From Clostridia bacterium (GTDB lineage: Bacteria > Bacillota > Clostridia > Oscillospirales > CAG-272), in NCBI GenBank assembly GCA_017399145.1, contig JAFQEG010000024.1, positions 1 through 49,930 of the forward strand: a stretch of DNA of 49,930 bases. The letters are read 5' to 3'. The notes beneath the pieces are model-generated. The model had not been told where the DNA came from, made no database searches, and saw nothing but the letters and a program-made list of their open reading frames with translations. Positions 24,474-33,662 of this stretch are shown here, in pieces (within the stretch, counting starts at the first letter, position 1; each line of letters begins with the position of its first letter). The position numbers were made by a program, and so were the translations under genes.

Positions 24474-26522
24474 ATGAAAAAGGCATTATCACTAATTTTG
24501 TGCGTGCTTATGCTAGTACCTTGCTTCGCTTGGCAGATAGTTGCTGACGAGGGACAGGCAACTGGCGAGTTGGAAAACATTGCTTTGTATGGTATGACCT
24601 ACCATTCCTCAACGTTTAACAACGACCGTAGCGCAAAATATCTAAACAACGGCTTCCTTTGGAACTCATATCAAATGTGGGAGCCATCATCAACAGGACG
24701 TAATACTGGTCCTTGCGACGATACACTTCAGTATTGTGGTATGAAGTTTAATACATACTACGAGGGCGAGAGCATGACCATTTATATGAAGAAATGGGAT
24801 GCTGTTGACGGTGCATTCTGCGTTGGCTGTAAAACTGAATACACAAATGAACAGCTTAAGGACCTTGAATACAAGACGGATAGCAAGACAGGCCAGCAGG
24901 TTCGTAAATCTGCTAAGTGCCCAACATGTGCAGACGTTACTATCACAAGCTTCTTAACTGACCAACATAACAACATTAAGTACACCATTAAGGCACTTAT
25001 CTATGGTGAGTGGAAGACTCTTGGTGTTGCTTATAACAACGATTTGCAATACTACGTACCAGAGGGAGAAAACTCAGTACAGGGTGGTAACAATGCTGTT
25101 GTTGAGATTCCTTTCTACGAGTACGATGAGGATGGCAATCTTGTGCTTGACGCAAATGGTAATCCAATTCCATTTAAGGCAAACACAAAGAATATAAGAA
25201 TTGAATGTACAGAGTACGGAAGATATGCAAAGTGGTACACAGACCAAGGCTACGACCCTGACAAATCACCACTTTGGGACCACTGGTGGAAGATGCCTGT
25301 AATGCACGAGGTTATCATTATGGGTAGAAAGGGCTACAAGCCTGACTTCGACGTGCCAGAGGGTGCTATGCTTTCTACAAACGCAGCACTCGGTGGCTTT
25401 GCCGGTGCTACGTCATCAACCACTGCAAGATACCCAGGCCTTGGTAATGATAATATTTCTACAACCTCTTGGAAGGGTAACAACGTTGGTGGTGTTGACG
25501 AATTCTGGATTGATTTTGATACAGCTTATGCAATTTCTAACATATCACTTAACTTTGGTGGTATGAATGAAATTGACTCAGGCATTGACCTTGAATATAC
25601 CATAAGTATTAAGAAGGGCAACAATTGGCAGGTATTAAAGCGTGGCGAAAAGATTACGACTTTGACCGACGTTATTACCGATAAGCTTAATACCGATAAG
25701 CTAAAGACCTATGCAATTAATGATATTGGTATTTCTGGTGTTAAGATTTCATTTACATCATCTAAGAAAAATGGAAGTGACGTTAAGCCTGTAGTTAATG
25801 AGATAATTGCTCAAATCACAAAGGGCACAAAGCCTGATAAGACAATTTTCTATGCTGACTATATGACAGTTGCAAGAAAGGCTTCGACTGCAACAGGTAA
25901 CCTTGCTTGCTACGGTACAGCTTACGCATCATCTTCATTTGAATATTCAAGTATTTCAGACCCAATCTATCTAATTGATGGAAACACATCTGACGATAGC
26001 TTTGCATGGTTTGCTGCAAACTTTGATAAGGGCACATACTGTGGTGTTACTCTTAAGGAAGCACACGAAATTACAAAGGTTGTTCTTTACTTTAACGATG
26101 CTGTAACTGAGGGCAAGCCACAAGATCACGTAATGCAGTTTGAAATTCAAGCTAAGGTAAACAACAAGTACGTAACTATTGGCGCAGGTACGTCATACGA
26201 TACAAATAAAAAGTCTCCAATAGTTTCAGTAGCAGTTACTCCAACTGTGACAGACGACATTCGTGTTGTATATATTTCAAACGGTATGGTATTCCCATTC
26301 TTGAAGGAGCTTGAGGTTTACTCATCAGAGTACATTTATAGCCCATACGTTGGCTATGGTCTTGACTCATCAAGAACACTTCATGGTCGTGCATTAACAT
26401 CAGCTGAAAGCTTTGCAAGAAGGTCTGCTGTTAAGCGTGCTGACTATCTCGACGTTATCTCCCCAATTCAATACTTTAACGTTCTTGCAAAGTTCGGTAT
26501 CAGTGTTGAAAAGTGGATTTAA
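24474..26522 (+). CDS. Large secreted protein with discoidin-like (F5/8 type C) modules
   Basis: 682 residues with a signal peptide (LSLILCVLMLVPCFAW). At least three beta-sandwich modules are suggested, near residues 32-295, 298-455 and 468-628, each starting with a 'N(I/L)A..G..A.SS' type strand and containing 'FWIDFD' or 'AWFAANFDKGTYCGVTL'. This is the pattern of F5/8 C carbohydrate-binding domains. The first module carries an insertion with two Cys pairs (116/119 and 149/152, CVGC and CPTC) that looks like a zinc ribbon. The last about 55 residues form a separate segment, with no LPXTG or membrane anchor. A cell-surface or secreted binding function, possibly for glycans, is likely; no catalytic domain was recognised. 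Confidence 0.7.
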   Translation: MKKALSLILCVLMLVPCFAWQIVADEGQATGELENIALYGMTYHSSTFNNDRSAKYLNNGFLWNSYQMWEPSSTGRNTGPCDDTLQYCGMKFNTYYEGESMTIYMKKWDAVDGAFCVGCKTEYTNEQLKDLEYKTDSKTGQQVRKSAKCPTCADVTITSFLTDQHNNIKYTIKALIYGEWKTLGVAYNNDLQYYVPEGENSVQGGNNAVVEIPFYEYDEDGNLVLDANGNPIPFKANTKNIRIECTEYGRYAKWYTDQGYDPDKSPLWDHWWKMPVMHEVIIMGRKGYKPDFDVPEGAMLSTNAALGGFAGATSSTTARYPGLGNDNISTTSWKGNNVGGVDEFWIDFDTAYAISNISLNFGGMNEIDSGIDLEYTISIKKGNNWQVLKRGEKITTLTDVITDKLNTDKLKTYAINDIGISGVKISFTSSKKNGSDVKPVVNEIIAQITKGTKPDKTIFYADYMTVARKASTATGNLACYGTAYASSSFEYSSISDPIYLIDGNTSDDSFAWFAANFDKGTYCGVTLKEAHEITKVVLYFNDAVTEGKPQDHVMQFEIQAKVNNKYVTIGAGTSYDTNKKSPIVSVAVTPTVTDDIRVVYISNGMVFPFLKELEVYSSEYIYSPYVGYGLDSSRTLHGRALTSAESFARRSAVKRADYLDVISPIQYFNVLAKFGISVEKWI

Positions 26523-26553
26523 TCAGCCTATAAATTAGTGTAAATTATAAAAC

Positions 26554-26588
26554 AAAAAGACGAAGGTCAAAGCCTTCGTCTTTTTTTG
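26554..26588 (+). terminator. Terminator after the discoidin-protein gene
   Basis: AGACGAAGG pairs with CCTTCGTCT around a 6-base loop, followed by TTTTTTT. Confidence 0.9.
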
Positions 26589-26664
26589 CATATATAACAT
26601 ATGATAGAATAAGGAAAAAGTGGATAAAAAAAGTGCCTAATAATCGTAAAATGTAAAGCCACAT

Positions 26665-26706
26665 AAAAAACTAGACCTCCCCGTATGGGAGGTCTAGCAC
26701 TTTTTT
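26665..26706. terminator. Bidirectional terminator before the oxidoreductase gene end
   Basis: CTAGACCTCCC (26671-26681) pairs with GGGAGGTCTAG (26687-26697) around a 5-base loop, with AAAAAA on one side and CACTTTTTT on the other. It serves the minus-strand oxidoreductase gene, whose stop it touches. Confidence 0.85.
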
Positions 26707-27754
26707 AGTATTCAAATTTAATTGTTTGGTGAAGCCTTGCAGACTTGAAGCAATACTCCATAATCTTCATATCAAGACGCATTTGGTCGTGAGTGATAAG
26801 CTGAGCTTCCTTTCCGTCAATTGCATTAACAAGATTTCTGTAGAAGTTATGCACGTCGGATTTTGGGATTTCAAGCTCATACTCGTCAAGAGTAACACTA
26901 TCTCTTGGTGCCATAGTTTTAGTAAGACCGGCAGCAGTTTGAACTGGTAAAACGTCATTTTCGTGCCAATATTTGCACTTAGCAACCTTGCACTTTTCTC
27001 TCCAGTCGGTAATTAGGGCAGAACCCTTTTCAGCCTTCATATAGAATCTTGGAAGTGGAAGGAAGTTATATGTACCAACCTCAACAAAAGCAACTGCGCC
27101 ACTTTTAAAGGTGATTGTAAGATAAAAGCCGTCGTCAACCTTTTTGTTAGTAATGTTTGTTACCTCGCAGTTGATTGTGTCAATCTCTTCATTTTTATAT
27201 ATAAGCATAAGTTGGTCAATTAAGTGAATACCCCAGTCAAGAATCATACCACCACCATGCTCCTTTTCGCCTCGCCAGTCGGAGGGAATACCACGGGAGC
27301 CATGAATTCTTGATTCAATACGAATAGGCTTGCCAATCTCGCCAGAATCTACAAGAGATTGAATAGCAAGATAGTCAACGTCCCAACGTCTGTTTTGATG
27401 CACTGTAAATATTTTACCAACACGATTTGCTGTGTAAATCATTTTTTCAAGGTCGCCAGAGGAAAGGGCAACAGGCTTTTCGCAAACAACGTTTTTGCCA
27501 CCCTCAAGACACTTAACAACAGTTTCAAGATGAACATCGTTAGGAATAGCAACAGTAACTATTTCAACTGATTCATCAGCAATTAGCTCGTCAAGAGATG
27601 AGTATGCGTAAATACCATTTGATTTTGCTTTTTCTGCCTTTTCTTCATCAATATCGTAGATACCGGCTAATTCTAATACGTCACTTTTAAGGGCGTGGTT
27701 AACGTGCCATGAGCCCATACCACCGTATCCTACTACTGCAATTTTCTTTTTCAT
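26705..27754 (-). CDS. Gfo/Idh/MocA family NAD(P)-dependent oxidoreductase
   Basis: 349 residues. An N-terminal Rossmann fold with VGYGGMGSWHVNH (8-20) is followed by the family motif CEKPVALS near residue 92, with the catalytic-type Lys, and by GGGMILDWGIHLIDQ (catalytic His region). These enzymes oxidise or epimerise sugars, inositols or sugar acids; the exact substrate is unclear. It has its own promoter at 27808-27836 and a terminator, so it is a single-gene unit beside the sugar-ABC ATPase gene. Confidence 0.88.
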   Translation of the reverse strand: MKKKIAVVGYGGMGSWHVNHALKSDVLELAGIYDIDEEKAEKAKSNGIYAYSSLDELIADESVEIVTVAIPNDVHLETVVKCLEGGKNVVCEKPVALSSGDLEKMIYTANRVGKIFTVHQNRRWDVDYLAIQSLVDSGEIGKPIRIESRIHGSRGIPSDWRGEKEHGGGMILDWGIHLIDQLMLIYKNEEIDTINCEVTNITNKKVDDGFYLTITFKSGAVAFVEVGTYNFLPLPRFYMKAEKGSALITDWREKCKVAKCKYWHENDVLPVQTAAGLTKTMAPRDSVTLDEYELEIPKSDVHNFYRNLVNAIDGKEAQLITHDQMRLDMKIMEYCFKSARLHQTIKFEY

Positions 27755-27807
27755 ATATAAAACCTTTCGAAAGCTACTTTAAAAAATTGTATTTTCCATA
27801 CAAAGGT

Positions 27808-27836
27808 AGTATAACAAATTTATGTTAAAAAGTCAA
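27808..27836 (-). promoter_or_regulatory. Promoter of the oxidoreductase gene
   Basis: On the minus strand TTGACT (27831-27836), a 17-base spacer and TATACT (27808-27813). A palindrome ATTCAA-CATA-TTGAAT lies further upstream at 27882-27897. Confidence 0.8.
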
Positions 27837-27920
27837 TAGAAATATGGAAAAATACGACACTTGCTCGGCAAAATTGAGTAAATTCAACATATTGAATTAA
27901 AGAATTATACTAAAAAAGTA

Positions 27921-27949
27921 AAGAAAAAGGCTGTCCAAAGGACAGCCCT
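27921..27949 (-). terminator. Terminator of the sugar-ABC ATPase gene
   Basis: GGCTGTCC (27929-27936) pairs with GGACAGCC around an AAAG-type loop; on the minus strand it is followed by TTTTTCTTT. Confidence 0.85.
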
Positions 27950-27957
27950 TATAAATC

Positions 27958-29070
27958 TTAGTGAATAATGTACTTTTGTGTATCCTTGTCAAACAAGTGA
28001 ATACGACCTGCTTCAACAGCAACCTGAATTGTATCACCAGCTCTAGCTTGTGAACGAGAGGAAACTCTTGCAGTAGCATTTTGCTCACCGATAGAGAGGT
28101 ATAGGTAAATTTCAGCACCCATAAGCTCGGTAACGTCAACGTTAACCTCGATAACGTTTTCAGCCATTGTGCTAAGGTAGATTGGCTCGTCGTGAATGCA
28201 CTCAGGACGGATACCAGCAACAACCTCTTTGCCAATGTAATCTTGAATAGCAGGGTCAGTAGCCTTTTCGTGAGGAAGCTTAAGTGAGTAGCCCTCAAAG
28301 GAAATGTAAACACCGTCGTCCTTCTTTTCAAGCATAGCGTTGATGAAGTTCATTTGTGGTGTACCAATAAAGCCAGCAACGAACATATTAACAGGCTTGT
28401 CGTAAAGGTTTTGTGGTGTGTCAACCTGTTGAATAAAGCCGTCCTTCATAACTACGATACGTGTAGCCATTGTCATAGCCTCAACCTGGTCGTGAGTTAC
28501 GTATACGAAGGTTGTACCAACGCGCTTATGTATCTTTGTAAGCTCAGTTCTCATTGTTGCACGAAGCTTAGCGTCAAGGTTTGAAAGAGGCTCGTCAAGT
28601 AAGAATACCTTAGGATTTCTAACGATAGCACGTCCCAAAGCAACACGTTGCTTCTGACCACCTGACATAGCCTTTGGCTTTCTGTCAAGCAAGTGAGTGA
28701 TGCCAAGGATTTCAGCAGCCTCCTCAACACGTCTCTTGATTTCTTCCTTTGGTGTCTTCTTTAGCTTAAGACCGAATGCCATGTTTTCGTAAACGGTCAT
28801 ATGTGGGTAAAGCGCATAGTTTTGGAAAACCATCGCAATATCTCTATCCTTAGGTGCGATATCATTCATTAGCTTGTCGCCGATGTAAAGCTCACCCTCA
28901 GTGATTTCCTCAAGACCTGCAATCATACGTAGAGTAGTGGACTTACCACATCCTGAAGGGCCAACGAAAATAACGAATTCCTTATCTTGAATTTCTAGAC
29001 AGAAGTCTGAAACCGCTGTAACGCCACCTGGGTATTTTTTGTAAATGTGCTTAAGTGATAAACTAGCCAT
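27958..29070 (-). CDS. ugpC: Carbohydrate ABC transporter ATPase (MsmK/UgpC type)
   Basis: 370 residues. Walker [10 protein letters not shown] (37-45), signature MSGGQKQRVALGRA, Walker B FLLDEPLSNLD and switch-His VTHDQ are all present. The C-terminal OB-type regulatory domain (about 240-370; VAGIRPECIH, VTELMGAEIYLYL) is typical of MsmK/UgpC/MalK ATPases that energise sugar importers. No permease or binding protein gene lies nearby, so it probably serves several importers encoded elsewhere, as MsmK does in streptococci. The ribosome site AAGGAG precedes the ATG. Confidence 0.92.
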   Translation of the reverse strand: MASLSLKHIYKKYPGGVTAVSDFCLEIQDKEFVIFVGPSGCGKSTTLRMIAGLEEITEGELYIGDKLMNDIAPKDRDIAMVFQNYALYPHMTVYENMAFGLKLKKTPKEEIKRRVEEAAEILGITHLLDRKPKAMSGGQKQRVALGRAIVRNPKVFLLDEPLSNLDAKLRATMRTELTKIHKRVGTTFVYVTHDQVEAMTMATRIVVMKDGFIQQVDTPQNLYDKPVNMFVAGFIGTPQMNFINAMLEKKDDGVYISFEGYSLKLPHEKATDPAIQDYIGKEVVAGIRPECIHDEPIYLSTMAENVIEVNVDVTELMGAEIYLYLSIGEQNATARVSSRSQARAGDTIQVAVEAGRIHLFDKDTQKYIIH

Positions 29071-29178
29071 TATTTATTTCTCCTTTTTTGCATCATCGCC
29101 TAGCGCAAGGTCGTCAAAAAATGACGAAAATTCAAAAAATCTCGCATTAAGCCATAATAATTTTACTTTAACATAATT

Positions 29179-29207
29179 ATTATAACAGAAATTTATACAA
29201 ATTGGAA
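29179..29207 (-). promoter_or_regulatory. Probable promoter of the sugar-ABC ATPase gene
   Basis: On the minus strand an extended -10 box TGTTATAAT (TATAAT at 29179-29184) with a weak -35 TTCCAA (29202-29207) 17 bases away. The leader is about 100 bases and contains a short hairpin CGTC-AAAAAAT-GACG (29112-29126). Confidence 0.55.
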
Positions 29208-29293
29208 TATCCTTTTTGCACAAAATTTAAGTCAAGTTATTGTGCAATGTAAACAAAAATCGTCAAATTGCACAGTTAGGTGTAAATTCTTTG

Positions 29294-29330
29294 AAAAAAA
29301 TCCCAAGACAGGTGGACTTGCCACCTGTCT
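29294..29330 (-). terminator. Terminator after tex
   Basis: AGACAGGTGG (29306-29315) pairs with CCACCTGTCT (29321-29330). On the minus strand TGGGA separates the stem from TTTTTTT, so the T run is slightly displaced. Confidence 0.7.
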
Positions 29331-29338
29331 AAAGGCGG

Positions 29339-31504
29339 TTATATTTTCATTGTAAGGCTGATACGCTTCTTATTAAGGTCAACGCCCTTAATCTTTACAG
29401 TTACGATATCACCAACACTAAGTGCCTCAGATGGGTGCTTAATGTACTTTTCAGAAATTTCAGAAACGTGTACTAAGCCGTCCTGATGCACACCGATATC
29501 AACGAATGCACCGAAGTCAATTACGTTACGTACAGTACCTGTCATAATCATACCAGCAGAAAGGTCCTCCATGCCTAAAACGTCATCACGGAGAATAGGC
29601 TGTGGTAGTGAATCACGGACGTCACGACCTGGCTTTTCAAGCTCACCGATAATGTCAAGTAGAGTAGGCTCGCCAATGCCAAGCTCCTCAGCTAGCTTCT
29701 TAGTACCATATTTGTTGCATTGCTGTCTTATATTCTTAAGACCTGTGCCAACACTATCAAGTGTGTAATCAAACTTAGCAAGAAGTGATTTTGCACTATC
29801 ATAAGACTCAGGGTGAACACCTGTGTTATCAAGAATTTCCTTAGAGTCTGGAACTCTTAAGAAGCCGGCGCATTGCTGATATGCCTTAGCGCCAATCTTA
29901 GGTACATTAAGTAGTTGCTCTCTCTTAGTAAATTCGCCGTTTTCCTCACGATATTTTACAATGTTCTTTGCAGAAGCAGTGTTAATACCGGAAATGTAGG
30001 AAAGTAGAGAATATGATGCTGTATTTACGTCAACACCGATACTGTTTACACAGTCCTCAACAACGCCACCTAGTGCCTCGTCAAGTCTTGCAGGCTTCAT
30101 ATCGTGCTGATATTGACCTACGCCGATTGACTTGGGGTCAATCTTAACAAGCTCAGCTAGTGGGTCCTGTAAACGTCTTGCAATTGATATAGCAGAACGT
30201 TGAGTTACGTCAAAGTCAGGAAATTCCTCAGCACCAAGCTTAGATGCAGAGTAAACGGAAGCACCTGCCTCGCTTACCATAATGTACTTAACGTTTGGAT
30301 TGCCCATTCCCTTAAGCACACCGGCAATAAAGATTTCGCTTTCCTTAGATGCAGTACCATTACCGATAGCTACAACGTCAACGCCGTACTTTTTAATAAG
30401 GCGCTCAACCTTCTTTGTAGAGCCCTCAATGTCCTCTCTTGGCTTTGTTGGGTAGATAACGTCCCAGTCAATATATTTACCAGTTTTGTCAACTACTGCA
30501 AGCTTACAACCGGTTCTGTAGCCTGGGTCGTAGCCGAGTACAGTTTTACCCTTAAGAGGTGCACCCATCAAAAGATGCTTTAGGTTATCGGAGAATAGCT
30601 TAATGGCACCCTCGCTAGCCTCATCGAATAGAGCAGTACGAATTTCTCTTTCAACAGATGCTTTAATAAGTCTGTCGTAGCTATCAACGATTGTAGCCTC
30701 AAGATGCTCCTTAGCAGGGCTATTTTGATTCTTGATAATTTGCTTATTTAAGTAATTAATAATTAGCTCAGGACTAACTTGAACATCAACCTTTAAGAAT
30801 TCTTCCTTTTCGCCTCTGTTAATTGCAAGAACACGGTGACCTGGGATTTTCTTAATGCTTTCATTATAATCATAATAAGAGCTGTAAACGGAATCCTCCT
30901 CCTTAGCCTTCTTAGAAACGATTATACCATTATCGTGAGTTAGTGTACGGATACCCTTTCTAAACTCAGCATTGTCGGAAATTTCCTCAGCGATAATATC
31001 CTTAGCGCCGTTTAGTGCGTCCTCGGCAGTTAAAACACTAAGCTTTTCGTCCTTTTCGTTTGTGCAAATATAGTCAGCACAAAGGTCCATAATTGGCTTA
31101 TCATAGGAATCTCTTTGCTCCATAAGAAGCTGTGCAAGTGGCTCAAGACCCTTTTCACGAGCAACAGATGCTCTTGTCTTTTTCTTAGGCTTGAATGGAC
31201 GATAAATGTCCTCAACCTCGGTTAGAATTTGAGCCTTTTCAAGCGCCTCTGTAATTTCAGGGGTAAGCTTGCCCTGTGCCTCGATAAGTGAGGAAACCTC
31301 AGCCTTTCTAGCCTCAAGATTTCTTAGATACTTAAGTCTTTCGTCAAGATCACGAAGAATAGTGTCATCAAGTGAGCCAGTTACCTCTTTTCTGTAACGG
31401 GCAATAAAAGGAATGGTGTTTCCGTCGTCGATAAGTCCAACAGTTGCCTCTACTTGGCTTACCTTTAGGTTGAATTCTTTTGCAAGTTCGTTAATAATGT
31501 TCAT
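29339..31504 (-). CDS. tex: Tex, S1-domain RNA-binding transcription accessory protein
   Basis: 721 residues, the usual length. The N-terminal helical region (TVGLIDDGNTIPFIARYRKE) and the YqgF-like core (VLGYDPGYRTGCKLAVVDKTG) are present. A helix-hairpin-helix region follows (NTASYSLLSYISGINTASA). The C-terminal S1 RNA-binding domain is GMIMTGTVRNVIDFGAFVDI to the end. Tex is thought to affect transcription or RNA handling. It follows the third PHP gene by 52 bases and may be the last gene of an rsuA-PHP-tex unit. The 5' region holds a small 20-bp-spaced duplication of TTTAAATTTTGTTGC. Confidence 0.95.
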   Translation of the reverse strand: MNIINELAKEFNLKVSQVEATVGLIDDGNTIPFIARYRKEVTGSLDDTILRDLDERLKYLRNLEARKAEVSSLIEAQGKLTPEITEALEKAQILTEVEDIYRPFKPKKKTRASVAREKGLEPLAQLLMEQRDSYDKPIMDLCADYICTNEKDEKLSVLTAEDALNGAKDIIAEEISDNAEFRKGIRTLTHDNGIIVSKKAKEEDSVYSSYYDYNESIKKIPGHRVLAINRGEKEEFLKVDVQVSPELIINYLNKQIIKNQNSPAKEHLEATIVDSYDRLIKASVEREIRTALFDEASEGAIKLFSDNLKHLLMGAPLKGKTVLGYDPGYRTGCKLAVVDKTGKYIDWDVIYPTKPREDIEGSTKKVERLIKKYGVDVVAIGNGTASKESEIFIAGVLKGMGNPNVKYIMVSEAGASVYSASKLGAEEFPDFDVTQRSAISIARRLQDPLAELVKIDPKSIGVGQYQHDMKPARLDEALGGVVEDCVNSIGVDVNTASYSLLSYISGINTASAKNIVKYREENGEFTKREQLLNVPKIGAKAYQQCAGFLRVPDSKEILDNTGVHPESYDSAKSLLAKFDYTLDSVGTGLKNIRQQCNKYGTKKLAEELGIGEPTLLDIIGELEKPGRDVRDSLPQPILRDDVLGMEDLSAGMIMTGTVRNVIDFGAFVDIGVHQDGLVHVSEISEKYIKHPSEALSVGDIVTVKIKGVDLNKKRISLTMKI

Positions 31505-31556
31505 TTTTTGGTCCTCTTTAAATTTTGTTGCTTTCTTTTAAATTTTGTTGCATATA

Positions 31557-32600
31557 TTACTTGTTAAGGTAGTCCTTAACGAAATAATTGTGAGTATGTG
31601 CACTGTTTCCATATTTATCTCTTATAGTAACACGGAAGTAAACGTCGCTTTCACGGAGTGGGAACTCTGCGTGAGTAATACCCTCTCCCTCTTGGTTTGT
31701 TAAATGACGGTCAGCACGACCATAGCCGTTGATATATACGCTTTCAACAGGAGTACACTCAATAATAATTTTGTTGTCCTCTACGTAAAGCTCCTTGAAT
31801 TGTGGTGGGTTATCTCTACCGCTTGCACAGTAAATATTACCCTTTTCCATAGCCTCGATAATTTGATCGTACTTTAGCTCCTTAGCACCGATAAAGGTAG
31901 AGCCACCAAAGGACTCACGCAAGCCTGCGTGATTGTGGTTATCATCACCCATAGTACAGCAAAGATTATACATACCGTTTCTTACCATATCATCATAAAT
32001 GTAAGGACAGTATTCAGAGCCTGTTTCAAGCTCGGTTGCGTAGTTGAGAATTTCAAGACCCCAAAGTCCCTCAAGGTCGATATAATCCTCTCTTTCGTTT
32101 AAAGACCAGTAGGGATGGTTAAGCTGAACAAGGAAGCCTGCCTCGTTGCAGAGCCTTATCATTTCGTTGATGTTTTCCTTAGTAAACTCTCTTATAAAGC
32201 CATCACATTTAGTGTCAGGATAGCGATCCTTAAGTCCCCAATGCTGATTGATATTGGTAGCAGGCATAAAGGTATTGTGTGGGTCCTTTGAATATATATT
32301 TAAGTGCATACATTTTTTGCGTACCCAATCGCTTGTTTCCGTATCAAAAATTTTAGGGAAAGTAGGCTTTGATTCGTTTACGGCATATTCGGAGCTTGTA
32401 AGAGCAAGGAAGTCCTCGTCGTTCAAATCGGAGTGATCAAGCAAAATGTCGTGATCGGAATAAGCTACGATAGAGTAGCCGTGATTTTTGTAAGCCTCCT
32501 TAACCTGTGCAGGAGTAAGTGCACCGTCAGAGCATACTGTATGGCAGTGAAAGTTAGCTCTGTACCAATTTACGTTTGATGGTAATAAATCCTTTCTCAT
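31557..32600 (-). CDS. PHP-domain metal-dependent phosphoesterase, paralogue 3
   Basis: 347 residues. The PHP motif HCHTVCSDG near residues 18-26, SDHD around 49, and GDDNHNH near 216 supply likely metal ligands. PHP proteins hydrolyse phosphoesters in the cytoplasm; the substrate is unknown. It is clearly paralogous to the two genes upstream (shared NWYRANxHCH, GYSxVAYxDH, FLAxTSSEY and LNHPxWSLN). It starts nine bases after its neighbour's stop. No signal peptide is present. Confidence 0.85.
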   Translation of the reverse strand: MRKDLLPSNVNWYRANFHCHTVCSDGALTPAQVKEAYKNHGYSIVAYSDHDILLDHSDLNDEDFLALTSSEYAVNESKPTFPKIFDTETSDWVRKKCMHLNIYSKDPHNTFMPATNINQHWGLKDRYPDTKCDGFIREFTKENINEMIRLCNEAGFLVQLNHPYWSLNEREDYIDLEGLWGLEILNYATELETGSEYCPYIYDDMVRNGMYNLCCTMGDDNHNHAGLRESFGGSTFIGAKELKYDQIIEAMEKGNIYCASGRDNPPQFKELYVEDNKIIIECTPVESVYINGYGRADRHLTNQEGEGITHAEFPLRESDVYFRVTIRDKYGNSAHTHNYFVKDYLNK

Positions 32601-32609
32601 ATATACCTC

Positions 32610-33662
32610 TTATTTCTCTAAGTAGTCAGCTACTTTGTAGTAATGTGTATGTGCATTGTTGCCGAATTTATCACGTACGGTTATACGGAACATAACATCC
32701 TGTGGGTCAAGCTTAAATTCTGCGTGGGTTACCTCACCTGCGTCTGTGTTAGCAAAACGGAAGTTTCTGCCCATACCCGTTAGAAAAATGTCTGTTGCGG
32801 GAGTGCAGTCAATCTTAACTATATTGTCCTCAACGTAAAGGTCTAAAATTTTTGGTGGATTTTTACCGCTTGCACAGTAAAACTCTCCCCTTTCAAGGGC
32901 ACTCATAACGGTATCGTACTTCAATTCCTTAGCACCGATAATAGTTGAGCCACCGAAGGAGTGGTCGAATGAGCCACCGCGGTTGTGGTTGTCATCACCC
33001 ATATTGCAGAAAAGGTTAGGATTTTTACCGGCTCTTACCATATGGTCGTAAATATAAGGACAGTATTCAGTGCCTGAAATACGCTCGGTTGCATAGTTTA
33101 AAATCTCAAGTGACCAAAGACCCTCGATGTTAAGATAATCGTTCATATCGTTAAGGGACCAGTTCGGATGGTTCATTGAAACCAAAAATCCCTTTTCGTT
33201 AAGTCTTTTGATAGTTTCGTTTATGCTTTCAATCGTGTATTCACGGCAGTATCCGTCGTATTCAACCTCTCCTACATCCTTGCCCTGACTCTTCCACCAA
33301 TTGAAAATGTCACCGTTTGTTGCAGGGTGAAAAACATTATCCTTGTCCTTGGAATAAATGCCTAAGTGAATAACCTTTTTTGAACGCCAGCCCTCCATAT
33401 AGCTACCCTTTGGTATATCAAAGCAGGGCTTATTGTCGTTGATTGAAAATTCACTTGACGTAATAGCTAAAAATTCGTCGTCTGTTAAGTCGTTGTGGGT
33501 GCGAATAATTTCGTGATCCGTATAGGCAACGATAGAGTAGCCCATATTTTTGTAAGCCTCTTTAATTTCCGCAGGAGAATAGTGTCCGTCGGAAACGGTA
33601 GTGTGGCAGTGCATATTTGCACGATACCAATTAACATCAGCTGGTAAAATGTACTTTTTCAT
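32610..33662 (-). CDS. PHP-domain metal-dependent phosphoesterase, paralogue 2
   Basis: 350 residues. It shares the PHP metal motifs HCHTTVSDG, TDHEI and GDDNHNRGG with its two neighbours, as well as the C-terminal beta domain with 'RITVRDKFGNNAHTH'. Its start codon overlaps the stop of paralogue 1 by four bases (ATGA), which indicates translational coupling. It differs most from the others in the middle section (residues about 75-120), which is where substrate specificity could lie; that is inference. Confidence 0.85.
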   Translation of the reverse strand: MKKYILPADVNWYRANMHCHTTVSDGHYSPAEIKEAYKNMGYSIVAYTDHEIIRTHNDLTDDEFLAITSSEFSINDNKPCFDIPKGSYMEGWRSKKVIHLGIYSKDKDNVFHPATNGDIFNWWKSQGKDVGEVEYDGYCREYTIESINETIKRLNEKGFLVSMNHPNWSLNDMNDYLNIEGLWSLEILNYATERISGTEYCPYIYDHMVRAGKNPNLFCNMGDDNHNRGGSFDHSFGGSTIIGAKELKYDTVMSALERGEFYCASGKNPPKILDLYVEDNIVKIDCTPATDIFLTGMGRNFRFANTDAGEVTHAEFKLDPQDVMFRITVRDKFGNNAHTHYYKVADYLEK

